A DNA stretch of 35,477 nucleotides from the NCBI RefSeq assembly GCF_009735685.1, contig NZ_WHPN01000324.1:1-35477 (forward strand), given 5' to 3'. Below are positions 24,152 through 32,829 of the stretch, one piece after another. The notes below the pieces were generated by a model. It had not been told where the DNA came from. It was given only the letters and a program-made list of their open reading frames with translations, and did not search any database. The translations under genes were made by a program, and so were the position numbers. Source of the DNA: Streptomyces lycii. GTDB taxonomy: Bacteria; Actinomycetota; Actinomycetes; Streptomycetales; Streptomycetaceae. How positions within the stretch are numbered: position 1 is the first letter of the stretch; every line of letters begins with the position of its first letter.

Positions 24152-24231
24152 GCCGGTGCCAGGTCAGCCGGTGTCAGCCGGTGTCAGGTCAGCCGGTGCC
24201 AGGTCAGCCGGTGTCAGCCGGTGTCAGGTCA
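24152..24231. repeat. Perfect 40-bp tandem duplication over the transglycosylase stop
   Basis: Two identical 40-base units (24152-24191 and 24192-24231) are built from smaller GCCGGTGYCA(GGTCA) blocks. The transglycosylase stop codon (24224-24226) lies in the second copy, so the array crosses the gene end. Confidence 0.95.
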
Positions 24232-25528
24232 GCCGGGCCGCCGCGGCGCCGATCGCCGTGCCGCTGCTGGTCGGCTCGGGCTGCGGCTCCTCCGCCTCGG
24301 CACCGCCGTCCTCACCCGCGCCGTCCTCGTCCTCGCCACAGGGGCTCTCGGTCGGCTCGCCGTCGTCGGGGCTGCCCGAGGATTCGCTGGGAGAGGGGGT
24401 GGGCGACGCGCTGTCGTCGGCGCTCTCGCTCGGGGAGGCCGATCCGCTCGGGCACTCGCTCCCGGTCGGCGACGGGTCGCCGGGCTCGGACTCGCCGCCG
24501 GTGGGCTCGTCCGTGGGCCTGTCGCCGGTCTTCGTGGGCCGGGGCTTGCCGGGGCCGGACGAGGAACCGGACGTCGGCTCGATCTGGCCCCCGATGCTGG
24601 CCGTCGGGCCCTCCGGGTCCATGATCACATCCTGTGGCCCCTTGCCCTTGCCCTTCGGACCGGAGCCGCCCTTGCCGGAGCTTCCCTTTTCGCCACCGCC
24701 GCCCGACGGGTCGCCCCCCGCGCCCGGGGTGTTCGGCAGGACGCCCGTGCCGTCGGGCACCTCGTGCGTGCCCTTGCGGTAGAACTCCAGCCAGGACAGA
24801 ACGGTGTTCAGATACTCCCTCGAGTGGTTGTAGCCGAGGATCGCCTCGTCGAGGTCCGCCTTCTTCGACAGGTCCCGGCCGCCCGCGCACAGATAGCGGC
24901 CCGCTCCGAGCGCGGCGTCGTAGATGTTGTTCGGGTCCTTCGCGCCGTCGTTGTTGCCGTCGGCGCCCCACCGTGCCCAGGTGGAGGGGATGAACTGCAT
25001 CGGCCCGACGGCACGGTCGTAGGCGGTGTCGTTGTCGTACAGGCCGCCGTCGGTGTCGCGGATGCTGGCGAAGCCGTTGCCGTTGAGCTGCGGGCCGAGG
25101 ATCGGCTTGAGCGTGGTGCCCTCGGCGTCGACGGCTCCACCGCGCGCCTGTCCGGACTCCACCTTCCCGATCGCGGCGAGCAGTTCCCAGGGCAGGTTGC
25201 AGCCCGGGTCGCTGTCGGCGAGCGCGGCTTCCGCCTTCTTGTACGCGGCCAGGACCGTGGCCGGAATGCCAGATTCGACATCACCGCCGAGCCCGGGCAG
25301 GTCTATGGAGGCGTCCGGGTCCCCCGGGGTCTGCAGCGGTGGCAGGTCCGTGTGGTAGGGCGAACCTCCGTCGATCGGATGGTCGTCGGACGGCGAACCG
25401 GCAGCCCGGCCCCGGTCGTCGACCAGCAGATCCGGCGCCTGGGAGGCGGTGAGTGCCGCCATGGCGACCGCCGCGACAGCCGTCGTGGCGGCTCCCCGTC
25501 GCAGCCTCCGGCCGAATTGCGCTGCCAT
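24224..25528 (-). CDS. Secreted lytic transglycosylase with a long acidic/Pro-Ser tail
   Basis: This 434-residue enzyme should cleave the MurNAc-GlcNAc bond of peptidoglycan to give 1,6-anhydro ends. The N-terminus is a signal sequence (MAAQFGRRLRRGAATTAVAAVAMAALTASQA). The SLT domain of the MltB-like type spans about 84-255: catalytic Glu124 in LLAAIGKVESGQ, substrate-groove motif VGPMQFIPSTWARWGADGNND (174-194), NIYDAALGAGRYLC, and AILGYNHSREYLNTVL. Cys110 and Cys214 may pair. Residues about 262-434 are a low-complexity tail rich in Gly, Ser, Pro, Asp and Glu, perhaps a wall-spanning linker. ATG 25528 has a GGGAGGAAC ribosome binding site; the open frame far upstream is repeats. Confidence 0.93.
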   Translation of the reverse strand: MAAQFGRRLRRGAATTAVAAVAMAALTASQAPDLLVDDRGRAAGSPSDDHPIDGGSPYHTDLPPLQTPGDPDASIDLPGLGGDVESGIPATVLAAYKKAEAALADSDPGCNLPWELLAAIGKVESGQARGGAVDAEGTTLKPILGPQLNGNGFASIRDTDGGLYDNDTAYDRAVGPMQFIPSTWARWGADGNNDGAKDPNNIYDAALGAGRYLCAGGRDLSKKADLDEAILGYNHSREYLNTVLSWLEFYRKGTHEVPDGTGVLPNTPGAGGDPSGGGGEKGSSGKGGSGPKGKGKGPQDVIMDPEGPTASIGGQIEPTSGSSSGPGKPRPTKTGDRPTDEPTGGESEPGDPSPTGSECPSGSASPSESADDSASPTPSPSESSGSPDDGEPTESPCGEDEDGAGEDGGAEAEEPQPEPTSSGTAIGAAAARLT

Positions 25529-25632
25529 ACGTCCGTTCCTCCCTTGGACCAGGAGCGAGGTCCGCCGCTCACCTGACATCGTCCGCGCGCGCCGTGCGCT
25601 GCCGCCCGGTCGCCCGCGCGACAACTGCGGCG

Positions 25633-25662
25633 ACACTACGACAACTTCTGGCCTCCAGTCAC
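25633..25662 (-). promoter_or_regulatory. Possible promoter of the transglycosylase
   Basis: On the minus strand -35 GTGACT (25662-25657), an 18-base spacer and -10 TAGTGT (25638-25633) lie about 105 bases before the ATG at 25528. It is a moderate match to the vegetative consensus. Confidence 0.4.
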
Positions 25663-25844
25663 CGGACAGCCCCCGCTTTCGGCCGCATTCACACGGCTCT
25701 GTTACGGAGCGGCCGGAAACGGCACCGGGCCGGGGCTTCCGCGGGAGCCCCGGCGGCAGCCGTACCGCACGGCGGGGCGGAACGACTGCGGACCGGCGCC
25801 GCGGGGCGACCGCCAACCGGCCGCGGAGCAGTCGCGGGACCGGT

Positions 25845-26000
25845 CGCCGACCGAGTACGGCCCCCGTACGGACGGGCGGCACGGACCGCCACGAACCGGC
25901 AGCGGACCAGCCGCCGACCCACCGCCGACCGAGTACGGCCCCGGTACGGACGGGCGCCACGGACCGCCACGAACCGGCAGCGGACCGGCTGCAAACCCGC
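25845..26000. repeat. 78-bp tandem duplication in the long divergent gap
   Basis: Two copies of a 78-base block (25845-25922 and 25923-26000), both starting CGCCGACCGAGTACGGCCCC, differ at a few bases; the second decays at its end. They lie in the 747-base divergent gap between the transglycosylase and DUF4184 genes. All frames are open through this region, but the amino acid patterns are simple and no start with a ribosome binding site fits, so I call no gene there. Confidence 0.85.
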
Positions 26001-26171
26001 CGCCGACCCGCCGCCGACCGGCTCGGGCCGGGCGCGGACCCGGTTGCGCATCGCCTGCGCCACCACCGCGGATCTGCCGCTGACCTGCCACGGGGCCGGC
26101 CACTGCCCTGCCACTCGTCTGCCACTCGTCTGCCACGGACCGGCCCGGCAGCCGCCCCGCCGCGCTGCGTC

Positions 26172-26236
26172 CCGCTCCGTGCCGGGGGACTCCCCGCCCC
26201 GCGCCCGAGGGGCGGGGAGTCCCCGGCACGGAGCGG
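26172..26236. other. Large imperfect palindrome (28-bp arms) upstream of the DUF4184 gene
   Basis: The arms 26172-26200 and 26209-26236 pair over 28 bases, with one extra G in the left arm and an 8-base loop. There is no T-run. No gene ends near it on either strand; it sits 39 bases before the ATG at 26276, and CATACT (26237-26242) directly after it could be a -10 box. It could be a protein-binding palindrome or an mRNA hairpin, not an obvious terminator. Confidence 0.85.
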
Positions 26237-26275
26237 CATACTGGTCCGCGTCGACCGCAGCCGGACCGGGGGATC

Positions 26276-27247
26276 ATGCCGTTCACACTGAGCCACGCGG
26301 CCGCCGTGCTGCCCGCTGTCCGGCGGGACGGGCGGGGCCGCGGCAGTCTCGTCCCGTCGGCGCTGGTCGCCGGATCGTTCTCGCCCGACGCGACGTACTA
26401 CGCCGACTCCGTGCTGCCCGGCGCGATGGCCTTCGGCTCGGTCACCCACTCCCCGTACGGGGTGCTGACCGTGGACGTCCTCGTCACGGCCGCTCTCGTG
26501 GGCTGCTGGCTGCTGCTGCGGGATCCGCTGATCGCACTGGTGCCGGGGGCGGAACGGCGGTCGCGGTGCTACGAGTTGCTGCGCGGCGGGAGCCTGCGGG
26601 GGCGGCCGGTGGCCGGGCTGGTGCTGTGGTTCTGGGTGTCGGCGGCGATCGGGGCGACGACCCACGTCCTGTGGGACGCGTTCACACATCTGGACCGCTG
26701 GGGGACGCGGCTGCTGCCCGTGCTCACCGAGTTCGTGGCGGGCTTCCCGCTCTACTACTACGCCCAGTACGGCGGATCGGCGCTGGCGTTGCTGCTGATC
26801 GCGCACTTTCTGTTCACCGCCGTGCGGCGGATGCCGGGCGTCTCGGCCGTGCCCCGCCCGGTGTCGTGGCTGACGCCCCGCGGCCGGACGGCCGCCTGGG
26901 CGCTGCTCGGGATGTGCGCCGCCGCCGGGGCCGTGCACCGCTGTGTCCGGCTCCACGAGGCCACCGGGTGGCGCGTCAATTTCGTCAACTACACGCCACC
27001 CGCGATGTTCGGGGCGGGGGTCGGGCTGGCGACTGGGCTGGGGCTGTACGCGCTGTGGCTCCGTCTGCGGGCGGCCCGTTCGACCGGCCACGACGGTGCC
27101 GCGCACCCTGACCACGCCGGCAGCGCCGGAGCAGCGGGAGCCACGGACGGCCCCGGCGGCTCCGGCGGCCCGGGGGCTCGGCCGGCCGGAGCCCCCGGAG
27201 CGACGCCGACGGAGGAGCACCGACGGGACGGCCGGGCCGCCGTCTGA
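26276..27247 (+). CDS. DUF4184 family membrane protein
   Basis: The 323-residue protein starts MPFTLSHAAAVLPAVRRDGRGRGSLVPSALVAGSFSPDATYY, the signature start of DUF4184, with its SHxxAVLP and SPDxxYY motifs. About five to six hydrophobic segments follow: around 65-82 (VDVLVTAALVGCWLLL), 110-130 (GLVLWFWVSAAIGATTH), 155-180 (YGGSALALLLIAHFLF), 200-220 (WALLGMCAAAGAV) and 240-262 (PAMFGAGVGLATGLGLYALWL). THVLWDAFTHLDRWG (about 128-142) places conserved His and Asp residues near the membrane, a pattern shared with YdjM-type metal-dependent membrane hydrolases; activity is unproven. The last 60 residues are a Gly/Ala/Pro-rich tail. No good ribosome binding site precedes the ATG. It is convergent with polA. 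Confidence 0.88.
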   Translation: MPFTLSHAAAVLPAVRRDGRGRGSLVPSALVAGSFSPDATYYADSVLPGAMAFGSVTHSPYGVLTVDVLVTAALVGCWLLLRDPLIALVPGAERRSRCYELLRGGSLRGRPVAGLVLWFWVSAAIGATTHVLWDAFTHLDRWGTRLLPVLTEFVAGFPLYYYAQYGGSALALLLIAHFLFTAVRRMPGVSAVPRPVSWLTPRGRTAAWALLGMCAAAGAVHRCVRLHEATGWRVNFVNYTPPAMFGAGVGLATGLGLYALWLRLRAARSTGHDGAAHPDHAGSAGAAGATDGPGGSGGPGARPAGAPGATPTEEHRRDGRAAV

Positions 27248-27385
27248 CGGGGATCCGGCCGACGCCGGACCCGCCTCACCGGCCGGGACCGGACCCGGCT
27301 CACCCGTCCGGCGCCCGACCGCCCCGGGCCTGCGCCCGCCCCGGGCCGCAGGTCCCGGCCGCACGCCCGGGCCGACGGCCGGACG

Positions 27386-30139
27386 TCAGTGCGCGGCCGA
27401 CTCCCAGTCCTTGCCGAAGCCGATCGAGACGTCCAGCGGGGCGCGCAACTGCGCCGCGCCCGCCATCTCCCGGCGGACCAGCTCCTCCACCGGCGCCCGC
27501 TCGCCGGGCGCGACCTCCAGCACGATCTCGTCGTGCACCTGGAGCAGCATCCGGGAGGTCAGCTTCTCCTTCTCCAGGGCTTCGCCGACCCGCAGCATTG
27601 CGATCTTCACGATGTCGGCGGCGGTGCCCTGGATCGGCGCGTTGAGCGCCATCCGCTCGGCGGCCTCGCGGCGCTGGCGGTTGTCGCTGTTGAGGTCCGG
27701 CAGATAGCGGCGGCGGCCGAGGATGGTCTCGGTGTAGCCGGTGGCCCGGGCCTCCTCGACGACTCGGTGCAGATAGTCGCGGACCCCGCCGAACCGCTCG
27801 AAGTAGGTGTCCATCAGCCGGCGGGACTCGGCCGCCTCGATGTTCAGCTGCTGGGAGAGGCCGAAGGCGGACAGTCCGTAGGCGAGGCCGTAGGACATGG
27901 CCTTGATCTTGCGGCGCATCTCCGGGTCCACCTGGGCCTTCGGGACGCCGAAGACCTGGGAGGCGACCGTGTCGTGCAGGTCCTCCCCGGAGGTGAACGC
28001 CTCGATCAGCCCCTCGTCCTCGGAGAGATGAGCCATCACCCGCAGCTCGATCTGGCTGTAGTCGGCCGTGAGGAGCGACTCGAATCCCTCGCCGACGACG
28101 AAGCCGCGGCGGATGGCGCGGCCCTCGTCGGTGCGCACCGGGATGTTCTGCAGGTTCGGGTCGGTGGAGGAGAGCCGGCCGGTGGCGGCGACCGTCTGGT
28201 TGAAGCTGGTGTGGATGCGGCCGTCGGGGGCGATGGTCTTGACGAGTCCCTCGACGGTGGACCGCAGCCGGGCCTGCTCGCGATGCCGGAGCATGATCAC
28301 GGGCAGTTCGTGGTCGGTCTGCTCGGCGAGCCAGGCGAGGGCGTCGGCGTCGGTGGTGTAGCCGGTCTTGGTCTTCTTGGTCTTGGGCAGGCCGAGTTCG
28401 CCGAAGAAGACCTCCTGGAGCTGCTTGGGCGAGCCGAGGTTGAACTCGTGGCCCACCGCGTCGTGCGCCTCCTTCACGGCCTGCTGCACGGCGCCCGCGA
28501 ACTGCTGCTCCATCCGGTCCAGCCAGCCGCGGTCGGCGGCGATGCCGTGCCGCTCCATGCGGGCCAGCAGGGCCGAGACCGGCAGCTCCATGTCGCGGAG
28601 CAGCCCGGCCGCGCCGACGTCCTCCAGCCGCCCGTCCAGCGTCTCGCCGAGGTCGAGGATCGTCCGGGCCTGCGTCATCAGGGCGTCCCGCTCGGCCTCC
28701 TCGTCGGCGCCGAGGGCCAGCTGGCCGCTGTCGGAGGCCGCCGGGGCCAGCTCGCGGCCGAGGTACTCCAGGGACAGGGCGTCCAGGTCGAAGGTGCGGC
28801 GGCCGGGCTTCACCAGATAGGCGGCCAGGGCGGTGTCCATGGTGACGCCGGCGACGGTCCAGCCGTGCTCGGCGAAGACCCGCATGGACTCCTTCGCCTT
28901 GTGCATGACCTTGGGCCGGTCCGGGTCCGCGATCCACCCGGCGAAGGCCCGCTCGTCGGCCTCGTCCAGCTCCGTGGGGTCGAACCAGGCGGCGGGGCCG
29001 GATGCCTCGGCCAGCGCGATCTCGCTGACGCTGCCGCTGCCGAGCGCCCATCCGGCGACCGAGGCGACACCGAGCGGCGCTCCGCCGTGCCGCTCGAGCC
29101 AGGGCGCGAGCTGTCCCGCGCCGAGGACCGTGCCGTCCACCTCCACCCCCGCTGCGGGAGCGGCCGGGGCCTCCTCCTCCGCGCCCGGGTCGACGGCCAG
29201 CAGCCGCTCCCGCAGGCTCGGATTGCGGATCTCCAGGGCGTCCAGCAGCACGGCCATGGCCGTGCGGTCGTACGGCAGACGGGTCAGGCCCTCCGGGCCC
29301 GTCGGCAGCTCGACGTCCTTTATCATCCCGGTCAGCCGGTGGTTGAGCTTGACGGACTCCAGGTGGTCGCGGAGATTCTGCCCCGCCTTGCCCTTGACCT
29401 CGTCGGCCCGCGCCGCCAGCTCCTCGAACGAACCGAACTGGTTGATCCACTTCGCGGCCGTCTTCTCGCCGACACCGGGGATGCCCGGCAGATTGTCCGA
29501 CGGGTCCCCGCGCAGCGCCGCGAAGTCCGGATACTGCGCCGGGGTCAGGCCGTACTTCTCCTGCACCTTGGCGGGGGTGAAGCGGGTCAGCTCCGAGACG
29601 CCCTTCGTGGGGTAGAGCACCGTCACATGATCGCTGACGAGCTGGAACGAGTCCCGGTCGCCGGTGACGATCAGCACCTCGTACCCCGCCGCCTCCGCCT
29701 GCGTGGCGAGCGTGGCGATGACGTCGTCCGCCTCGAAGCCGTCCACCGCGAAGCGCGTGACCTTCATGGTGTCGAGCAGCTCGCCGATCAGCTCGACCTG
29801 GCCCTTGAACTCGTCCGGGGTCTTGGAGCGGTTCGCCTTGTACTCCGGGAACTCCTCGGAGCGCCAGGTCTTCCGCGAGACGTCGAAGGCGACGGCGAAA
29901 TGCGTCGGCTGCTCGTCACGCAGGGTGTTCGCCAGCATTGAGGCGAAGCCGTAGACGGCGTTCGTCGGCTGGCCGGAGCTGGTGGTGAAATTCTCGGCGG
30001 GCAGCGCGAAGAACGCCCGGTACGCCAGGGAATGCCCGTCCATGAGCATCAGCCGGGGACGGGAGGCGTCACCCCCGCTCCCCTGCTTCCCGGCGGTCGC
30101 GGTCGCTGCGGTCTTCTTCGATGCTGCTGTCTCTGCCAC
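27386..30139 (-). CDS. polA: DNA polymerase I
   Basis: Pol I fills gaps in repair and replaces RNA primers. The 917-residue protein has an N-terminal 5' nuclease (about 28-330: LMLMDGHSLAYRAFF, DGFEADDVIATLA, VTGDRDSFQLV, GDPSDNLPGIPGVGEKTA) and a C-terminal polymerase with motif A LLTADYSQIELRVMAHLS, O-helix RRKIKAMSYGLAYG and motif C QVHDE (about 867-871). The middle domain lacks the DxE residues of a 3'-5' exonuclease, as in other actinobacterial PolA, so proofreading is probably absent. The O-helix has Tyr (MSYGLAYG) where E. coli has Phe. GTG 30139 is chosen because MAETAASKK fits the family and a damage-type promoter ends 7 bases before it; GTG 30145 is the alternative. It is divergent from the molybdopterin oxidoreductase. 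Confidence 0.97.
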   Translation of the reverse strand: MAETAASKKTAATATAGKQGSGGDASRPRLMLMDGHSLAYRAFFALPAENFTTSSGQPTNAVYGFASMLANTLRDEQPTHFAVAFDVSRKTWRSEEFPEYKANRSKTPDEFKGQVELIGELLDTMKVTRFAVDGFEADDVIATLATQAEAAGYEVLIVTGDRDSFQLVSDHVTVLYPTKGVSELTRFTPAKVQEKYGLTPAQYPDFAALRGDPSDNLPGIPGVGEKTAAKWINQFGSFEELAARADEVKGKAGQNLRDHLESVKLNHRLTGMIKDVELPTGPEGLTRLPYDRTAMAVLLDALEIRNPSLRERLLAVDPGAEEEAPAAPAAGVEVDGTVLGAGQLAPWLERHGGAPLGVASVAGWALGSGSVSEIALAEASGPAAWFDPTELDEADERAFAGWIADPDRPKVMHKAKESMRVFAEHGWTVAGVTMDTALAAYLVKPGRRTFDLDALSLEYLGRELAPAASDSGQLALGADEEAERDALMTQARTILDLGETLDGRLEDVGAAGLLRDMELPVSALLARMERHGIAADRGWLDRMEQQFAGAVQQAVKEAHDAVGHEFNLGSPKQLQEVFFGELGLPKTKKTKTGYTTDADALAWLAEQTDHELPVIMLRHREQARLRSTVEGLVKTIAPDGRIHTSFNQTVAATGRLSSTDPNLQNIPVRTDEGRAIRRGFVVGEGFESLLTADYSQIELRVMAHLSEDEGLIEAFTSGEDLHDTVASQVFGVPKAQVDPEMRRKIKAMSYGLAYGLSAFGLSQQLNIEAAESRRLMDTYFERFGGVRDYLHRVVEEARATGYTETILGRRRYLPDLNSDNRQRREAAERMALNAPIQGTAADIVKIAMLRVGEALEKEKLTSRMLLQVHDEIVLEVAPGERAPVEELVRREMAGAAQLRAPLDVSIGFGKDWESAAH

Positions 30140-30146
30140 GCCCACG

Positions 30147-30169
30147 ATCCTGCCACGCCCCACTGACAC
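30147..30169 (-). promoter_or_regulatory. RecA-NDp-like damage promoter of polA
   Basis: On the minus strand GTGTCAGTG (30169-30161), eight bases, then CAGGAT (30152-30147). Against TTGTCRGTG-N8-TANNNT only the first base of each half differs, and the spacing is exact. A start 7-8 bases downstream falls on GTG 30139, giving a leaderless mRNA as at uvrB. Confidence 0.55.
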
Positions 30170-30434
30170 TCCCGGACGACACGCGATCCGCCGCCGGCAC
30201 CGCCGCGCCCCGCGCCGCCGCCCGGCGGGCCGCGCCGCCGCATCCGGCGGGCCGCGTGCTCCCGTACACCCCCGGCGGGCTCTCCCGTCCCGCACCCGCA
30301 CACCCCGCAGCCCCGGCCCCCCGCACCCCTCACCCCTCGCCCCGCACCCTGCGGGCCGCACGGCCCCTCCCCCGTTGTCCGTGCCCCGTGCGATGATCCC
30401 GCCAGGCAGTACGCACCACCCGAGGGAGAGCGCC

Positions 30435-32726
30435 ATGGCTGGCAAGCCGCCCGCAAGCGACCCGGTCCAGGACGCGCCGGAGGTCACCCCTCCGCCGCAC
30501 GCCGCCGCCGGTCTCTCCGCCGTCGGCCACAGCCTGCGCATGGCGACCCGGCAGATGGGCGTCCGCCGCACCGCCCTCACCCTGCTCCGGGTCAACCAGA
30601 AAGAGGGCTTCGACTGCCCCGGCTGCGCCTGGCCCGAGGGCGACGAGCGGCACACCGCCGAGTTCTGCGAGAACGGCGCCAAGGCCGTCGCCGAGGAGGC
30701 CACGCTCCGCCGCGTCACCGACGAGTTCTTCGCCGCCCACCCCGTCGCGGACCTGGCGGAGCGCAGCGGCTACTGGCTCGGCCAGCAGGGCCGCCTCACC
30801 CGGCCGATGTATCTCGCGGAGGGCGCCGACAGGTACGAGCCGGTGTCCTGGGAGCGGGCCTTCGACATCGTCGCCGACGAGCTGCGCGCCCTGGAGTCCC
30901 CGGACGAGGCCGTCTTCTACACCTCCGGGCGCACCAGCAACGAGGCCGCCTTCCTCTACCAGCTGTTCGCCCGCGAGTTCGGCACCAACAACCTCCCCGA
31001 TTGTTCCAACATGTGCCACGAGTCGTCCGGCTCGGCCCTCACCGAGACCCTCGGCGTCGGCAAGGGCAGCGTGCTGCTGGAGGACCTGCACCGGGCGGAT
31101 CTGATCATCGTCGCCGGTCAGAACCCGGGCACCAACCATCCCCGGATGCTGTCCGCGCTGGAGCGGGCCAAGGCCGGCGGCGCCCGCATCATCACCGTCA
31201 ACCCGCTGCCCGAGGCCGGCCTGGAGCGGTTCAAGAACCCGCAGACGCCGCGCGGCCTCGCCGGCCGGGGCACCGCCCTCACCGACCTCTTCCTGCAGAT
31301 CCGGCTCGGCGGGGACCAGGCCCTGTTCCGCGCCCTGGGCAGGCTGATCCTGGAAGCGGGCGCGACGGACGAGGACGCCGTCGACCGGGAGTTCATCGAC
31401 CGGCACACCCACGGCTTCGAGGAGTACGCCGCAGCCGCCCGGGCCACCGACTGGGACGAGACGCTGCGCGCCACCGGCCTGCGGCGCTCCGAGATCGAGG
31501 CGGCGCTGCGCATGGTCCTCGGCTCCCGCCGCGTCGTGGTCTGCTGGGCCATGGGCCTCACCCAGCACAAGCACTCCGTGCCCACCATCCGCGAAGTCGT
31601 CAACTTCCTGCTGCTGCGCGGCAACATCGGCCGCCCCGGCGCCGGTGTCTGCCCGGTCCGCGGGCACAGCAACGTGCAGGGCGACCGCACCATGGGCATC
31701 TTCGAGCGTCCCGCCCCCGCCTTCCTCGACGCCCTGGAGCGCGAGTTCGGCTTCGCGCCCCCGCGCCATCACGGCCTGGACGTCGTACGGTCCATCCGCG
31801 CCCTGCGCGACGGCGGGGCCAAGGTCTTCTTCGCCATGGGCGGCAACTTCGTCTCCGCCTCGCCCGACACCGCGGTCACCGAGGCCGCCGTGCGCCGCGC
31901 CCGGCTGACCGTGCACGTCTCCACCAAGCTCAACCGCTCCCATGTGGTCACCGGGGCCCGCGCCCTGATCCTCCCCACGCTCGGCCGCACCGAGCGGGAC
32001 ACCCAGGCCGCCGGGGACCAGTTCGTCACCGTCGAGGACTCGATGGGCATGGTGCACGCCTCCCGCGGACGGCTGGAGCCCGCGAGCCCGCATCTGCTCT
32101 CGGAGACCGCCATCGTCTGCCGTCTCGCGCGCCGCGTCCTCGGCACGGCGAGCCGCACCCCCTGGGAGGAGTTCGAGCGGGACTACCGCCTGATCCGGGA
32201 GCGCGTCTCCCGGGTCGTGCCCGGATTCGAGGACTTCGAGGCCAAGGTCGCGCGCCCCGGCGGCTTCACCCTGCCGCACGCGCCCCGCGACAGCCGCAGC
32301 TTCCCCACCGCCACCGGCAAGGCCAACTTCACCGCCGCCCCCGTCGAGCATCCCGAGGTGCCGGAGGGCCGGCTGCTGCTCCAGACGCTGCGCTCGCACG
32401 ACCAGTACAACACCACGGTCTACGGCCTCGACGACCGCTACCGCGGCATCAAGGGCGGCCGCCGCGTCGTCCTCGTCCACCCGGACGACGCCACCGCGCT
32501 CGGCCTGCCCGACGGCTCCTACACCGATCTGGTGAGCGAATGGCGGGACGGCACCGAGCGGCGGGCCCCCGGTTTCCGCGTCGTGCACTACCCCACCGCC
32601 CGGGGCTGCGCCGCCGCCTACTACCCGGAGACGAACGTCCTGGTCCCGCTCGACTCGACCGCCGACACCAGCAACACCCCGGCCAGCAAGTCCGTGGTCG
32701 TGCGGCTCGAACCCGCCGGCGCCTGA
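30435..32726 (+). CDS. FdhF/YdeP family molybdopterin oxidoreductase
   Basis: This 763-residue protein belongs to the formate dehydrogenase alpha-like (FdhF/YdeP) group of molybdopterin enzymes. It opens with NQKEGFDCPGCAWPEGDERHTAEFCENGAKAV (about 56-87), the family's Cys-rich start. Molybdopterin-binding segments follow: SWERAFDIVADEL (about 139-151), YTSGRTSNEAAFLYQLFAREFGTNNLPDCSNMCHESSG (about 162-199), DLIIVAGQNPGTNHPRMLSALERAKAGGARIITVNP (about 222-257), LLLRGNIGRPGAGVCPVRGHSNVQGDRTMGI (about 393-423) and the C-terminal LLLQTLRSHDQYNTTVYGLDDRYRGIKGGRRVVLVHPDD (about 640-678). In YdeP-type proteins the reaction is unknown and often tied to acid resistance. ATG 30435 has a GGGAGAG ribosome binding site; the open frame upstream is antisense to polA. 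No FdhD or cofactor gene is next to it. Confidence 0.93.
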   Translation: MAGKPPASDPVQDAPEVTPPPHAAAGLSAVGHSLRMATRQMGVRRTALTLLRVNQKEGFDCPGCAWPEGDERHTAEFCENGAKAVAEEATLRRVTDEFFAAHPVADLAERSGYWLGQQGRLTRPMYLAEGADRYEPVSWERAFDIVADELRALESPDEAVFYTSGRTSNEAAFLYQLFAREFGTNNLPDCSNMCHESSGSALTETLGVGKGSVLLEDLHRADLIIVAGQNPGTNHPRMLSALERAKAGGARIITVNPLPEAGLERFKNPQTPRGLAGRGTALTDLFLQIRLGGDQALFRALGRLILEAGATDEDAVDREFIDRHTHGFEEYAAAARATDWDETLRATGLRRSEIEAALRMVLGSRRVVVCWAMGLTQHKHSVPTIREVVNFLLLRGNIGRPGAGVCPVRGHSNVQGDRTMGIFERPAPAFLDALEREFGFAPPRHHGLDVVRSIRALRDGGAKVFFAMGGNFVSASPDTAVTEAAVRRARLTVHVSTKLNRSHVVTGARALILPTLGRTERDTQAAGDQFVTVEDSMGMVHASRGRLEPASPHLLSETAIVCRLARRVLGTASRTPWEEFERDYRLIRERVSRVVPGFEDFEAKVARPGGFTLPHAPRDSRSFPTATGKANFTAAPVEHPEVPEGRLLLQTLRSHDQYNTTVYGLDDRYRGIKGGRRVVLVHPDDATALGLPDGSYTDLVSEWRDGTERRAPGFRVVHYPTARGCAAAYYPETNVLVPLDSTADTSNTPASKSVVVRLEPAGA

Positions 32727-32732
32727 CCGACC

Positions 32733-32749
32733 GCCCCGCACCGCGGGGC
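32733..32749 (+). terminator. Small hairpin after the oxidoreductase
   Basis: GCCCCGC (32733-32739) pairs with GCGGGGC (32743-32749) across a 3-base loop, 6 bases after the stop codon. It is a plausible but short terminator. Confidence 0.4.
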
Positions 32750-32774
32750 ACCTCCGCCGCACCGCGGCCCCTCC

Positions 32775-32829
32775 GCCGCGCGGGGCACTCCGGCCGCGCG
32801 GGGCACTCCGGCCGCGCGGGGCACCTCCG
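32775..32829 (+). repeat. Three 18-bp tandem repeats and related duplications
   Basis: GCCGCGCGGGGCACTCCG occurs at 32775-32792 and 32793-32810, with a variant at 32811-32829. Further along the same 488-base gap (32727-33214), CCCGCGCGTGAGCTGCCC is repeated at 32872-32889 and 32892-32909, and a block CTCCCGCGCCCGCG...TGGCCTGCCGCC near 32986 returns near 33045. I see no gene there. Confidence 0.85.

Noticed and set aside
25529..27364. Extension of the transglycosylase frame to over 1000 residues, and plus-strand frames through the same gap
   Set aside because: The upstream part is tandem repeats and the antisense of the DUF4184 gene; the signal peptide and ribosome binding site fix the start at 25528.
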